Shown here in pieces: positions 45,040-53,830 of a stretch of DNA of 61,007 nt. Each line of letters opens with the position of its first letter. Position 1 is the first letter of the stretch. Both the position numbers and the translations under genes were made by a program. The stretch spans positions 1-61,007 of the forward strand of contig CASJPF010000022.1 in NCBI GenBank assembly GCA_949383255.1. The letters run 5' to 3'. The stretch comes from Lachnospiraceae bacterium (GTDB taxonomy: Bacteria; Bacillota; Clostridia; Lachnospirales; Lachnospiraceae). Below the pieces are notes generated by a model. It saw only the letters and a program-made list of their open reading frames with translations, was not told where the DNA came from and made no database searches.

Positions 45040-45558
45040 TTAATCATACAAATCGTAAAATCCTTTTGCTATAATTTTGCCTGCTATTTCCATATAGTCA
45101 TCAAAACTTTTGCTTTTGTCATCAAACCGCCGAATCCAAACCTGTTGAATATGCTCTGCAAGTTTTGTTATATCTTTCATTTCATATATCACTTCATTCA
45201 CTTCACAAAGCGCATTATAGTATGCTTTATTTTCCCATGATTCACAAGGACTTTTATTATTACATAGCCATTCATTAAAACAATTCGTCAAAATCTCAAA
45301 ATCTTGTTCCAAATCGGCAGAACTTACAAATCCCTCTTTCCAACAACGGTCCTCGTTTACAATATATTCATCAACCACAAAACACTCTTTAGAATAGTTC
45401 TTAAAACCTGCCAGTTTATAATACCGTTCTATTGCTTCCTGTGCTTTCTGTTCAGAACTGTAGATACCTAGAATTTTAAGTTCCTCATATTCACAATGCT
45501 CACCATATTCATACTGATGATATAACAAATATATTTTACAATTAAAATCTTTATTCAT
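45040..45558 (-). CDS. DUF7336-like small protein
   Basis: The N-terminal 75 residues of this 172-residue protein (KIYLLYHQYEYGEHCEYEELKILGIYSSEQKA in pieces, then FVVDEYIVNEDRCWKEGF) match the DUF7336 pattern as I remember it, common in small stand-alone proteins near immunity genes. The C-terminal 95 residues are unassigned (FEILTNCFNEWLCNNK, LAEHIQQVWIRRFDDKSK). The Shine-Dalgarno site is weak and distant. Grouping with the two genes after it suggests a shared immunity or defence island. Confidence 0.5.
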   Translation of the reverse strand: MNKDFNCKIYLLYHQYEYGEHCEYEELKILGIYSSEQKAQEAIERYYKLAGFKNYSKECFVVDEYIVNEDRCWKEGFVSSADLEQDFEILTNCFNEWLCNNKSPCESWENKAYYNALCEVNEVIYEMKDITKLAEHIQQVWIRRFDDKSKSFDDYMEIAGKIIAKGFYDLYD

Positions 45559-45612
45559 ATGCTTGTATTTTACAATTCCTTTCGTAAAGCACTAAAAAAT
45601 AACTAACTTAAT

Positions 45613-45909
45613 TTACCTACAAAAACCATTCTGTTGTTTCCATTCTCTCCATCTTTCATCGTCCATCAGCAGCTTCCATGCTCCCCTATAATCCAGTCCA
45701 AACAAATCAAACTTACGCATCAAATTACTTACAAGTTGTCCTTCTGATCTACTGGCACCAATGCAGCTGCCGTCTTTTAAGACCATCTGACTACCTTCAT
45801 AGTCAAGCTTTGCATTCTGATGCGTTTTGTATTTGTCCAACAGCTTCACATAAAGTTTCTGCAATCGACAATCCTTCACTCCATCCATAGCCCAAATACC
45901 ATAAATCAA
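45613..45909 (-). CDS. Short unknown ORF, possibly a C-terminal remnant
   Basis: The 98-codon frame begins with TTG, or ATG seven codons in, and neither has a convincing ribosome-binding site. The sequence (YVKLLDKYKTHQNAKLDYEG, GASRSEGQLVSNLM, GAWKLLMDDERWREW) reads like a compact helical C-terminal domain. It starts 16 bases after the stop of the GH43 gene. A remnant of a larger gene such as a toxin C-terminus, left beside the immunity genes, would fit, but there is no direct proof. Confidence 0.35.
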   Translation of the reverse strand: MIYGIWAMDGVKDCRLQKLYVKLLDKYKTHQNAKLDYEGSQMVLKDGSCIGASRSEGQLVSNLMRKFDLFGLDYRGAWKLLMDDERWREWKQQNGFCR

Positions 45910-45924
45910 AAAATAAATCTATGG

Positions 45925-47562
45925 CTACATATATACTTTATGGTAACAAAACTTAGAAAATCCCGCCCTGCCGCCTACCTGCTCTGTGGCATAGGCAAAC
46001 AGACCAAACCGACAGCCCGCAAAATGATCTAATTTAAAATACAGTTTCTGCGCGATGCCAATCGGTCTCCATGTGCCGCTGTCCCAATCATGATTCTGAG
46101 CATTATTATCATTACCGTAATCGTAATAGAAAAAACGCGCCTCATCTTTCATCTGGGTAAAATCCACTTCCAGCCGAAGGCGCACTGTGCTCTGCTTGAT
46201 CGGTACTGCCTCCCACTCTTTTTCTTCTATGTTCTCTTCTGATGATGCACGCAAAGAATCCTCTTCGGCTATTTTACTTTTCATCACAAGATAAAATCCA
46301 TCGTCCCGCCGCGTCACCGCAACCATGCCATAACAGCCCTGAAGAGCACAAATTCCTGCATAATCTCCCACCTTCAGCGCAGCAGCATCCACTGTCACCT
46401 CCCCCGCGCACCGCGGAAAGAGCATACGCTGCGTCAACACATTTGCCGCCTGTAACAAACTTTGACATCGTTTTCCTGTCTCTACCCAGAGGACACCATT
46501 CTCTATATCCTGTGTAATCAACTGCATATTTGGCTCATGATTAAACTGCCATACACTTTTTAGGCCATAACAACCATACAACTCGCGTTCTTTTTCCTCC
46601 AAAAGACCAGATTCTCTTCTAAAATCATCACTTTGTACCAACGGCTTATAACGGTAAGATTCCTTTCCACAGGGCACTTCAAATTGCCGCGGAACCCGCT
46701 TGTCTTTTCCAAACACAGGATAACCTGCCTCCCATGTAACGGGGACCAACACTGGAATCCTGCCGACAGCACCGTAATCCTGAAACAACACTGCATACCA
46801 CTTTCCATCCGGCGTATCAACAATTCCCCCTTGTGCCACACCCTGGCCGCAATATCCTCTGTCATCAATCAAAATATCACCGCCAGTAAATGTACCATCA
46901 ATGGAATCAGCCACAAAACATGCCTCTGTGCGCATCCATCGGTCCCGCAGTGAATGAATAAAAAATAAATAATATTTCCCATTAACTTTATAAAAATGCG
47001 TCCCTTCATACCCAAGCCCCGGGTGCCCCGCATCACTGACTGCCAGACGGTGCAAACCGCCCTTAAGAGGCGCTGTTAATTCCTTGTTTAACTGGGTAAT
47101 ATAAATATTCTTGTTTCCATATGCAATATAGACATTATCTCCATCAAACAAAAGAGAACAATCGTGGTAAAACCCTTCAATGTGATGCTTTTTCCACGGT
47201 CCCGCAATGGATTCTGACATATACAGATAAGTCTTTCCCGTATCATTTGCGACAAAGCACACATAAAACACTCCTCTGTGAAATCGTAAGGAAGCCGCCC
47301 ACATGCCCTTGCCATATATGTTCTCTGCACCCTCAAGCCGCTGCCCATCTGTACTGTCCAAACAATTATACACAAAGGCTGCATGCTCCCAATTTATCAA
47401 GTCATATGAGCGTAGTATCTCTCCACCCGGCATAAAATGCATGGTTGTTGAAATCATATAATAGGTGTCGTCAATCCGAATCACATCAGGGTCGGGATAA
47501 TCCAGCCTTGTGATAGGATTGACTTTTGTATCTTGTTTCTGAAGTTTATTATCAATATTCAT
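45925..47562 (-). CDS. GH43 beta-xylosidase/arabinofuranosidase-type enzyme with C-terminal GH43_C2-like sandwich
   Basis: The 545-residue enzyme has the general base region RLDYPDPDVIRIDDTYYMISTTMHFMPG in pieces, the pKa-modulating Asp in DCSLLFDGDNVYIAYG and the acid Glu in GYEGTHFYKVNGKYYLFF. From about residue 315 a second sandwich follows, with RLRLEVDFTQMKDEARFFYYDYG as in DUF1349/GH43_C2 domains that close the active site of xylosidases. No signal peptide, so it is cytoplasmic. It is the last gene of the five-gene xylan operon, 28 bases after the esterase gene. Whether it removes xylose or arabinose cannot be told. Confidence 0.88.
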   Translation of the reverse strand: MNIDNKLQKQDTKVNPITRLDYPDPDVIRIDDTYYMISTTMHFMPGGEILRSYDLINWEHAAFVYNCLDSTDGQRLEGAENIYGKGMWAASLRFHRGVFYVCFVANDTGKTYLYMSESIAGPWKKHHIEGFYHDCSLLFDGDNVYIAYGNKNIYITQLNKELTAPLKGGLHRLAVSDAGHPGLGYEGTHFYKVNGKYYLFFIHSLRDRWMRTEACFVADSIDGTFTGGDILIDDRGYCGQGVAQGGIVDTPDGKWYAVLFQDYGAVGRIPVLVPVTWEAGYPVFGKDKRVPRQFEVPCGKESYRYKPLVQSDDFRRESGLLEEKERELYGCYGLKSVWQFNHEPNMQLITQDIENGVLWVETGKRCQSLLQAANVLTQRMLFPRCAGEVTVDAAALKVGDYAGICALQGCYGMVAVTRRDDGFYLVMKSKIAEEDSLRASSEENIEEKEWEAVPIKQSTVRLRLEVDFTQMKDEARFFYYDYGNDNNAQNHDWDSGTWRPIGIAQKLYFKLDHFAGCRFGLFAYATEQVGGRAGFSKFCYHKVYM

Positions 47563-47590
47563 TATAATGACCATGCCTTTCAGTGCACTT

Positions 47591-49309
47591 TTAACTCACA
47601 ACGCCAAATCCAAGTATTGTAAATTCCTTGTCCTCATCACCCGGCTGCATTCTAACCTCAATATGCCATATTTTGCGATCTCTATTTTGGAAACAAATAA
47701 GCGGATTGCAGTGTATCCAACCGTTGACCTTTGGATCCACCAAAAGCACCATCTCTCCATCTACAAACACCTGTACACAACCCGCATTCGGCGCACCCGA
47801 ATCTTTGTTCACCATTATAAGACTGGTACAGCAAATATCCATAACAAAAGGTTTTTGCCCCTTTATATGTTTCCAATTATACGAAAACTCTTTGGTCTGT
47901 GTCAAGTTCTTATCCATCTCAACACCTTGCAATTCATTGTCCGTCTCTGAGAAATCTCCCGTCGATACTATTGTTACAATATCTGTCTTGCTGCTTCGGT
48001 CAAAAAGCCAAACCTGTTCAAAGGCTCCACCAATCACAGATGGAACTGTTTTCAAGTCCAGTGTGTCTTCGTCCTGTGGACTCCTTTCCACCTCTTGCAT
48101 TAGATAAAGCAGACCGTCTGCCATAATTTGATGCCCTATGTTCGTTGGATGGAAACAGTCATAAAAAAACTGGTTCTTTGTTACAATTCTACCTGCACCC
48201 GTCTTTTTGTAAAATTGTTCTACCACACAATCCCGCGTACTAACCATTGGCAGCTGATAGTGTTCTCCCACAACACAAAGTCGCTCCTGCAAATTCCAAT
48301 CGTTGGCAAACACGGCAAACAGCAATATAACAGCAGGCTTGTTCTTTGCTGCCAAAATCTTTCTGACTAGCGATTCGTAACAAACGCCTTTTGTCTCATC
48401 CCCCTCGTCGTTCACCGCAAATTCCACCACCACAATATCTGGGGTCACTGCCCCATCTCTGCACACATCGCGTTCATAACGTATCATTCCAAGCTCAGAG
48501 GGTGTTCCTCCCACGCCTGCCTTGATATAGTGAATGTTCTCGTCCACACCTTTTCCTACAAGGCGGCATAATCCCTCAAAAGTACGCCACGCATAGCATT
48601 TCGTATTGATAGGCACTGCGCCCGCCCCCTGTGTAATCGAACCACCAATAAAAGCAATGGTGGTATCTTCTCCCCGTTTCGCCTGCTCAATAGCAGCCTT
48701 TAAACGCGCGTTGTTTCCAGTCTGCACAAGCGATTTTTGCAACATTTTTTGATATTCGCTGCACGCGAAATTAACTTGTTCCTCCTCCTCTGGTTCTGGC
48801 GCCGTAAATCCATCGTTTAGATAAAATTTCACCGTTGTTAATGCCTGCGCTGCCACACCATCCTTTTGCGGTTCTTCAAATACAAATCGAATCTGCCCCG
48901 GAATGCTGTCATCATCCGACCAATCACAGTTTGACAGGTTTAGTATATACTCCATACCATCCGCCGGAACCTCCATACGAAGCGTCGTTCCAGACCCATA
49001 CGGATCAGATTTTCCATACATTTGAAACTCAAACACTGCCTTCTTATCTTGATTGTCCATTTCCACGCTGACGCCAATGCTGTGAACCAGACGCCGAAAG
49101 CCTTCTGTTGTCAAGAGTAGGTCAAGAATCTCCTTGTCAGTAATATTTCCTACAATGCGGGCGCTGGATATCATACGTCCATCATTTAAATAGATAAACT
49201 GAACTCCCGTTCCATTTGGCTGCGCTGAACCGGAAACTTGTTTGTTTCTCATAATGTAAAATCCCTGCCGTTTCTTTTCAGGGTCTTTTGGTGCTTTTGG
49301 TCCTTCCAT
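47591..49309 (-). CDS. SGNH-type carbohydrate esterase (likely acetyl-xylan deacetylase)
   Basis: The 572-residue protein has an N-terminal sandwich (residues 20-190), a central SGNH hydrolase and a C-terminal sandwich. Catalytic blocks are IAFIGGSITQGAG (Ser), AGVGGTPSELG (Gly block), VEFAVNDEGD (Asn) and FYDCFHPTNIGHQIM (Asp and His). It probably removes acetyl groups from imported xylo-oligosaccharides. No signal peptide. It lies between GH115 and GH43 genes, all in one direction with gaps under 40 bases. Confidence 0.87.
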   Translation of the reverse strand: MEGPKAPKDPEKKRQGFYIMRNKQVSGSAQPNGTGVQFIYLNDGRMISSARIVGNITDKEILDLLLTTEGFRRLVHSIGVSVEMDNQDKKAVFEFQMYGKSDPYGSGTTLRMEVPADGMEYILNLSNCDWSDDDSIPGQIRFVFEEPQKDGVAAQALTTVKFYLNDGFTAPEPEEEEQVNFACSEYQKMLQKSLVQTGNNARLKAAIEQAKRGEDTTIAFIGGSITQGAGAVPINTKCYAWRTFEGLCRLVGKGVDENIHYIKAGVGGTPSELGMIRYERDVCRDGAVTPDIVVVEFAVNDEGDETKGVCYESLVRKILAAKNKPAVILLFAVFANDWNLQERLCVVGEHYQLPMVSTRDCVVEQFYKKTGAGRIVTKNQFFYDCFHPTNIGHQIMADGLLYLMQEVERSPQDEDTLDLKTVPSVIGGAFEQVWLFDRSSKTDIVTIVSTGDFSETDNELQGVEMDKNLTQTKEFSYNWKHIKGQKPFVMDICCTSLIMVNKDSGAPNAGCVQVFVDGEMVLLVDPKVNGWIHCNPLICFQNRDRKIWHIEVRMQPGDEDKEFTILGFGVVS

Positions 49310-49347
49310 AGTTATAATCTCCTTTATTCTTTAAAACTTTTTATTCT

Positions 49348-52239
49348 TTAAATTCGCCAGCTCTCGACAGGTCCCAGATAGGATTCTGGCAGCATAGTAT
49401 TCTCAGGATACAAGACAATACGTTCAAGCACAATCCCGGGATCCGCCGCATAGAAATACAATTGATTCTCTCCTCTTTTCACTGGAACAACCGATTCGGC
49501 CACTCGGATATTGTCTAGGACGCCTTGATTCCACTCCTCGCACGTGCAATCTGTATGGAAGGAATTTGACACAGTATCAAGCACCTTCCTGCACTCTCCG
49601 TTAACCGAGAAAGAAAGACACATGCGCTTTCCCTTCTCGACCGGATTTCTGGGTAGCAGATAAAACCGCACAATATAATCCCCCGCGTTTTGCGCTGCAA
49701 ATGTATACCGCAAATAAGGCGCATCTATTATGTCAATCCACGATTTTGTAACGGGAAAAGCCTTTATTGCAGATCCCATTCTGCCAAGGTGCGCAATAAC
49801 CTCAAAGCCTTCATCTCCTATGTCCTTCTTCTCGGTAAAGCCATCTGCATTCATAGCAATATAACCTTGCTTCTCAATGTAAGTGCCTGCCATATAGACA
49901 GTCTTCTCTACCTCCTCCGCCACAAGCTCCAGCCTTCCAACTGTCTTTTCACCATTTTCAAACGTGACTAAAACCTCGACTAAGGCGCGTTCCCTGCCCT
50001 TTAATTTTTCCCTGTTACAAGTAACCACAATGCTTTCCTTACCCTTTGCCAAGCTCTCAACACTTCCCTGTGTTCTGTCAAAGTATACCCACGGCTTATC
50101 ACACTGTATGCGATATAGGAAATCCACATCTCCGCGGCTGCCAAGCTCAATAACCACGTTCTTTGTATCTGGTCTGGTAAAATCATCGTTGTATGGGTAA
50201 TTGTTATCCTGCCAGTGTGCACCCAGATGATATGCTTCCCCACCGCGGAAACCGACAATCATTTTCGCCATTGGAAGCGGTATCACTTCCTGCACGATTG
50301 GATATGTCCAGTTGTGTGCATCCCAACTACGAAAACCTGTATGTGCAGAATCCATCATATGATTCCATTTGCCGCCCGCCAGCGCATGATACTCCTGCAC
50401 ATATTGACGGTCTTTTGCTGCCCGCCACTTTACATTAGCGGCATAGGCATTTGCCCCCATGTTGCCTTGCTTTGCATAATACGCATTCCAGCCCGCCTCA
50501 ATGTGCATTAGTATCAGATTTAGAGATGCTATTGCTGGATAATAAATCATACTTCCATATGCGTCCATACACTCCTTCGGCATATGTTCCTTCAACCGAT
50601 TTGCTGTCTCCATCAATTTATGTACTTCATTCCAGACACGCTCCCCTTCCCGGAAGTGGCAAGGATGATAAATATCTGGTGTCATCGCCTCCGGACGTCT
50701 TGCCGCATTCCACTTAGTATAACCATCTAGCAAAGCAAACATATCCTGTTTGTCCTCCTTGTCAAGACGATTTCCAAACTGCTGTTCAATCCATATTTTT
50801 ACATATTCCTCTGTTTTATTTTTCTGGCTGTAGGTTTCATAATCATATGCAAGATTCATAAAATAACAAAGTGGATACTCTGCTCCCTTCAAATCACCCA
50901 CATTGACAATCCAAAGCTCTCGTACTCCATATTCATAAGCCTGCGTCATCTGTTCCCACGTCTTGGTCAGCCGCGCTGTATTCTGCCACTCATAACTAAT
51001 CGGACCACCGTGGTAATCAAAATGATAGTACATACCATAACCCCCGGGGTGCTTCCTATCTGCCTCATTAGGCAATCCTCTAGTGTTGCCAAAATTATCC
51101 TCACAGAGTAGCAGAATCACGTCGTCGAGTTCCTCCCACCCCTTCAATCCCGCACAGGTCGCATCTCCGTAATAATAGTCTTCCACTTCTTTGTAGATGG
51201 CAAGCATACGCGGAATATCCTTTAGGTCCTTGTCCATATGCTCACGCAAAAGCGCATGCTGTGTCACAATAGCATCCTTAATGACCTGCACATTATCCGC
51301 AAGTCCTGCATCCTCTGGAAGTAACATAGAATCACTCTCGCCGCGCATACCGATTGTAATCACATTCTCAAATGGCTTGTTGCGCAAAACGCCATCTTTC
51401 CAAAACGCTGTGATTGCATCGCGGTTTGATACAAAACTCCATGTATTGTCTGTGCCATATCTCTGATAAATCCGCTGCCACTCCGCACCAGCGCGACATA
51501 ATGGCTCATGGTGTGACGTTCCCATAATAACACCATAAACATCTGCTAACTCTGCGCTTGCAAGTCCCGGTCCCTCCTCAGAGAAAACAGAGTCCCACAT
51601 TGCAGGCCACATGTAATTGCCCTTGAGACGCAACAACAAAATAAAGATTTCCTCATACGCCTTTGCGTTGACACCGCCAAATGTCTCCATACACCAATTC
51701 CCAAAAGCAGGCCACTCGTCGTTGATAAAAAAACCACGGTACTTTACAGATGGCTCCTTTGAGACAAGTTTGTCTCCAATTGACAAAATTACTGTCTCCT
51801 TTCTCTGTGGAACAACGTCTCCCCAATAAATAAGCGGCGACACACCACACAGTTCTGACAGTCGGAACATTCCATAAATTGTCCCTCGCTTGTCACTTCC
51901 CGCAATAACCAGCGCTTCCTTCACTGACACTACATCACCAAAAGGCGCACTTACAACCTGCATCTGGTAAACCTCCCGCTTACCCTGAATCTGTGTGCTG
52001 CTCCATTTGCCCGACACCTCGAGCTTCTCAAGAAACGAACTTTTCCCAAGCGTTGCAAATATAACAACCCTGTCACTTTTGCACTGCTCTGGCACTGTGA
52101 AAAGCTCAGGCTTGACACCGGTTACCAGCTCAATATCACACGCCACACGCGCTCCAATTTTCTTTACGCCCTCATATGACTCATTTTCAATAAAAAGCGA
52201 CACTAGCTTATTATTCTCAAATATGGTAAATGTGTTCAT
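49348..52239 (-). CDS. GH115 alpha-glucuronidase
   Basis: At 963 residues, it is a full-length family 115 enzyme. The diagnostic core is present: VKYRGFFINDEWPAFGNW, RLKGNYMWPAMWDSVFS, VIMGTSHHEPL and TIGMRGESDSML, with the Glu and Asp residues of the (alpha/beta)8 barrel. C-terminal sandwich domains include IRVAESVVPVKRGENQLYF. It releases (4-O-methyl) glucuronic acid from internal or terminal xylose. No signal peptide, so the substrate is imported. It sits between GH43-CBM6 and the esterase in the xylan operon. Confidence 0.93.
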   Translation of the reverse strand: MNTFTIFENNKLVSLFIENESYEGVKKIGARVACDIELVTGVKPELFTVPEQCKSDRVVIFATLGKSSFLEKLEVSGKWSSTQIQGKREVYQMQVVSAPFGDVVSVKEALVIAGSDKRGTIYGMFRLSELCGVSPLIYWGDVVPQRKETVILSIGDKLVSKEPSVKYRGFFINDEWPAFGNWCMETFGGVNAKAYEEIFILLLRLKGNYMWPAMWDSVFSEEGPGLASAELADVYGVIMGTSHHEPLCRAGAEWQRIYQRYGTDNTWSFVSNRDAITAFWKDGVLRNKPFENVITIGMRGESDSMLLPEDAGLADNVQVIKDAIVTQHALLREHMDKDLKDIPRMLAIYKEVEDYYYGDATCAGLKGWEELDDVILLLCEDNFGNTRGLPNEADRKHPGGYGMYYHFDYHGGPISYEWQNTARLTKTWEQMTQAYEYGVRELWIVNVGDLKGAEYPLCYFMNLAYDYETYSQKNKTEEYVKIWIEQQFGNRLDKEDKQDMFALLDGYTKWNAARRPEAMTPDIYHPCHFREGERVWNEVHKLMETANRLKEHMPKECMDAYGSMIYYPAIASLNLILMHIEAGWNAYYAKQGNMGANAYAANVKWRAAKDRQYVQEYHALAGGKWNHMMDSAHTGFRSWDAHNWTYPIVQEVIPLPMAKMIVGFRGGEAYHLGAHWQDNNYPYNDDFTRPDTKNVVIELGSRGDVDFLYRIQCDKPWVYFDRTQGSVESLAKGKESIVVTCNREKLKGRERALVEVLVTFENGEKTVGRLELVAEEVEKTVYMAGTYIEKQGYIAMNADGFTEKKDIGDEGFEVIAHLGRMGSAIKAFPVTKSWIDIIDAPYLRYTFAAQNAGDYIVRFYLLPRNPVEKGKRMCLSFSVNGECRKVLDTVSNSFHTDCTCEEWNQGVLDNIRVAESVVPVKRGENQLYFYAADPGIVLERIVLYPENTMLPESYLGPVESWRI

Positions 52240-52311
52240 TTGATTTTATCTCACTTTCTGTTATCAATACAAAATTTGCAAGTTGTGCCTAATAATACTA
52301 AAGTTTCCTTC

Positions 52312-53778
52312 TCATCTGCTACATCTTTCTTGGCAAATCCAGCTCTTTATCTCATAACCCTCTCCATCAAATATCAAATATAAATCATGAACTCCCTGGA
52401 CAGGCATTAAAAGCTGTGTCTTATATTCTATAAACTTTTGTTTTTCTGTCAAATCTTTTACGGAAAGGATTGCAAGAAGCTCTCCCTCCAAATTGTCAAT
52501 ACGCACCTGTATCATACCATTCGCTACATGCGCTCCATTACACCGCAGTGCTGCCGCAAAACATTCTGGCGAGTTCTCCGAAAAATCCACACCTGCAATC
52601 TTGATATAGTCACCGCTATCAATCCCCGTCAACACCATGTCACAACCATTATTTTGATTGCTGCTTTTATCCTCTGTGATGTCCACACCCGCCATAACAG
52701 CAAAGTTGACTGCCAAATTCTGTTGATATGCGTCCACATATCGAATCTGTTTCCTGCCGCGCAAAGTCTGTCTGATTTCTCCAATTGTACCATCCTTTTG
52801 CATTTCAAACGCATCAATATGGGTGCAACGGTATCCCTTCTCTACACCCATAGCTTTCTCGAGAATTCTTGTATGATAAGCGATATACCACTGATTTTGA
52901 AAGTTAAAAACACAGTGATGATTGTTTCCACTCAGTCCAAATACACTTCCCGGATTCCTTAGAATCGTCTCCTGATAAGTAAATGGTCCCATTGGTGTAT
53001 CACTGACCAGACAAGCAATTTCCCCGTCGTGAAAACCATACTGTTCTGTGCCCGCCACATCAACTTGCCAGTTTGTACAGTATGTATAGTAATATTTCCC
53101 ACCAGCCTTATGAATACCAGAATCCTCAAACAGATATGGCACATTAATCACTTGTGGATCCCCGACAATATGAATCATGTCTGCGCCAAGCTCAACCACC
53201 CTCGCTGTACCCGGTGCAGCCGCCTTCCCTTCCGGAACGCCGCCGCCAAAATACAGATAAGCCCTCCCGTCATCATCCACTAACACCGCCGGATCAAACA
53301 GCCAAAACACATCTGCACAATTTGGCGTCTGTCTTGTAATTAACCCCTTTCCCAACGGATCATAAAATGGTCCCGTGGGACTGTCCGCCTGCAAAACACC
53401 AATCCCTCCACCCCCATCTGCAAAATAGAGGAAAAACTGATCCTTTCCATCAATCTTTTTCCATGCCGCAGCCGGTGCCCACGAATTATTTGCCCATTTT
53501 GCAATACCTGTTTGAGAAGCCGCATTAATAGAACCACAATCCCTAAAGTTTACCATATCATTTGTCGAAATGACATTAATTTGATGAATCTTGCTGTATG
53601 TATTCTCTTTGACATCTCCATTCGCATCGTACTCAAATGCGTCCCCAGTCATATAAATATATACGCTATCCTTGTAAACCATAGCATATGGATCTGCACC
53701 AAACCGCTGTGTTATTAGCGGGTTGGTGTCCTGCACTCCTTTGTAACCTATATTAATTGTAATTTGCTTTGTTTGCAT
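52312..53778 (-). CDS. GH43 arabinofuranosidase/xylosidase with CBM6-like C-terminal domain
   Basis: The 488-residue protein has NPLITQRFGADPYAMVYKDSVY (general base Asp), DVFWLFDPAVLVDDDGRAYLYFGG (modulator Asp) and PYLFEDSGIHKAGGKYYYTYC (acid Glu). The last 120 residues are a CBM6-like module. This combination is typical of arabinoxylan arabinofuranohydrolases. Start at 53778 has AGGAGGA eight bases upstream; the frame extends to 53913, overlapping the GH39 gene, without a site. No signal peptide. Confidence 0.9.
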   Translation of the reverse strand: MQTKQITINIGYKGVQDTNPLITQRFGADPYAMVYKDSVYIYMTGDAFEYDANGDVKENTYSKIHQINVISTNDMVNFRDCGSINAASQTGIAKWANNSWAPAAAWKKIDGKDQFFLYFADGGGGIGVLQADSPTGPFYDPLGKGLITRQTPNCADVFWLFDPAVLVDDDGRAYLYFGGGVPEGKAAAPGTARVVELGADMIHIVGDPQVINVPYLFEDSGIHKAGGKYYYTYCTNWQVDVAGTEQYGFHDGEIACLVSDTPMGPFTYQETILRNPGSVFGLSGNNHHCVFNFQNQWYIAYHTRILEKAMGVEKGYRCTHIDAFEMQKDGTIGEIRQTLRGRKQIRYVDAYQQNLAVNFAVMAGVDITEDKSSNQNNGCDMVLTGIDSGDYIKIAGVDFSENSPECFAAALRCNGAHVANGMIQVRIDNLEGELLAILSVKDLTEKQKFIEYKTQLLMPVQGVHDLYLIFDGEGYEIKSWICQERCSR

Positions 53779-53830
53779 ATTCTCTTCTTCCTCCTGTATC
53801 TCTTTTTTGGCTGCCACCGCACTTATCATC

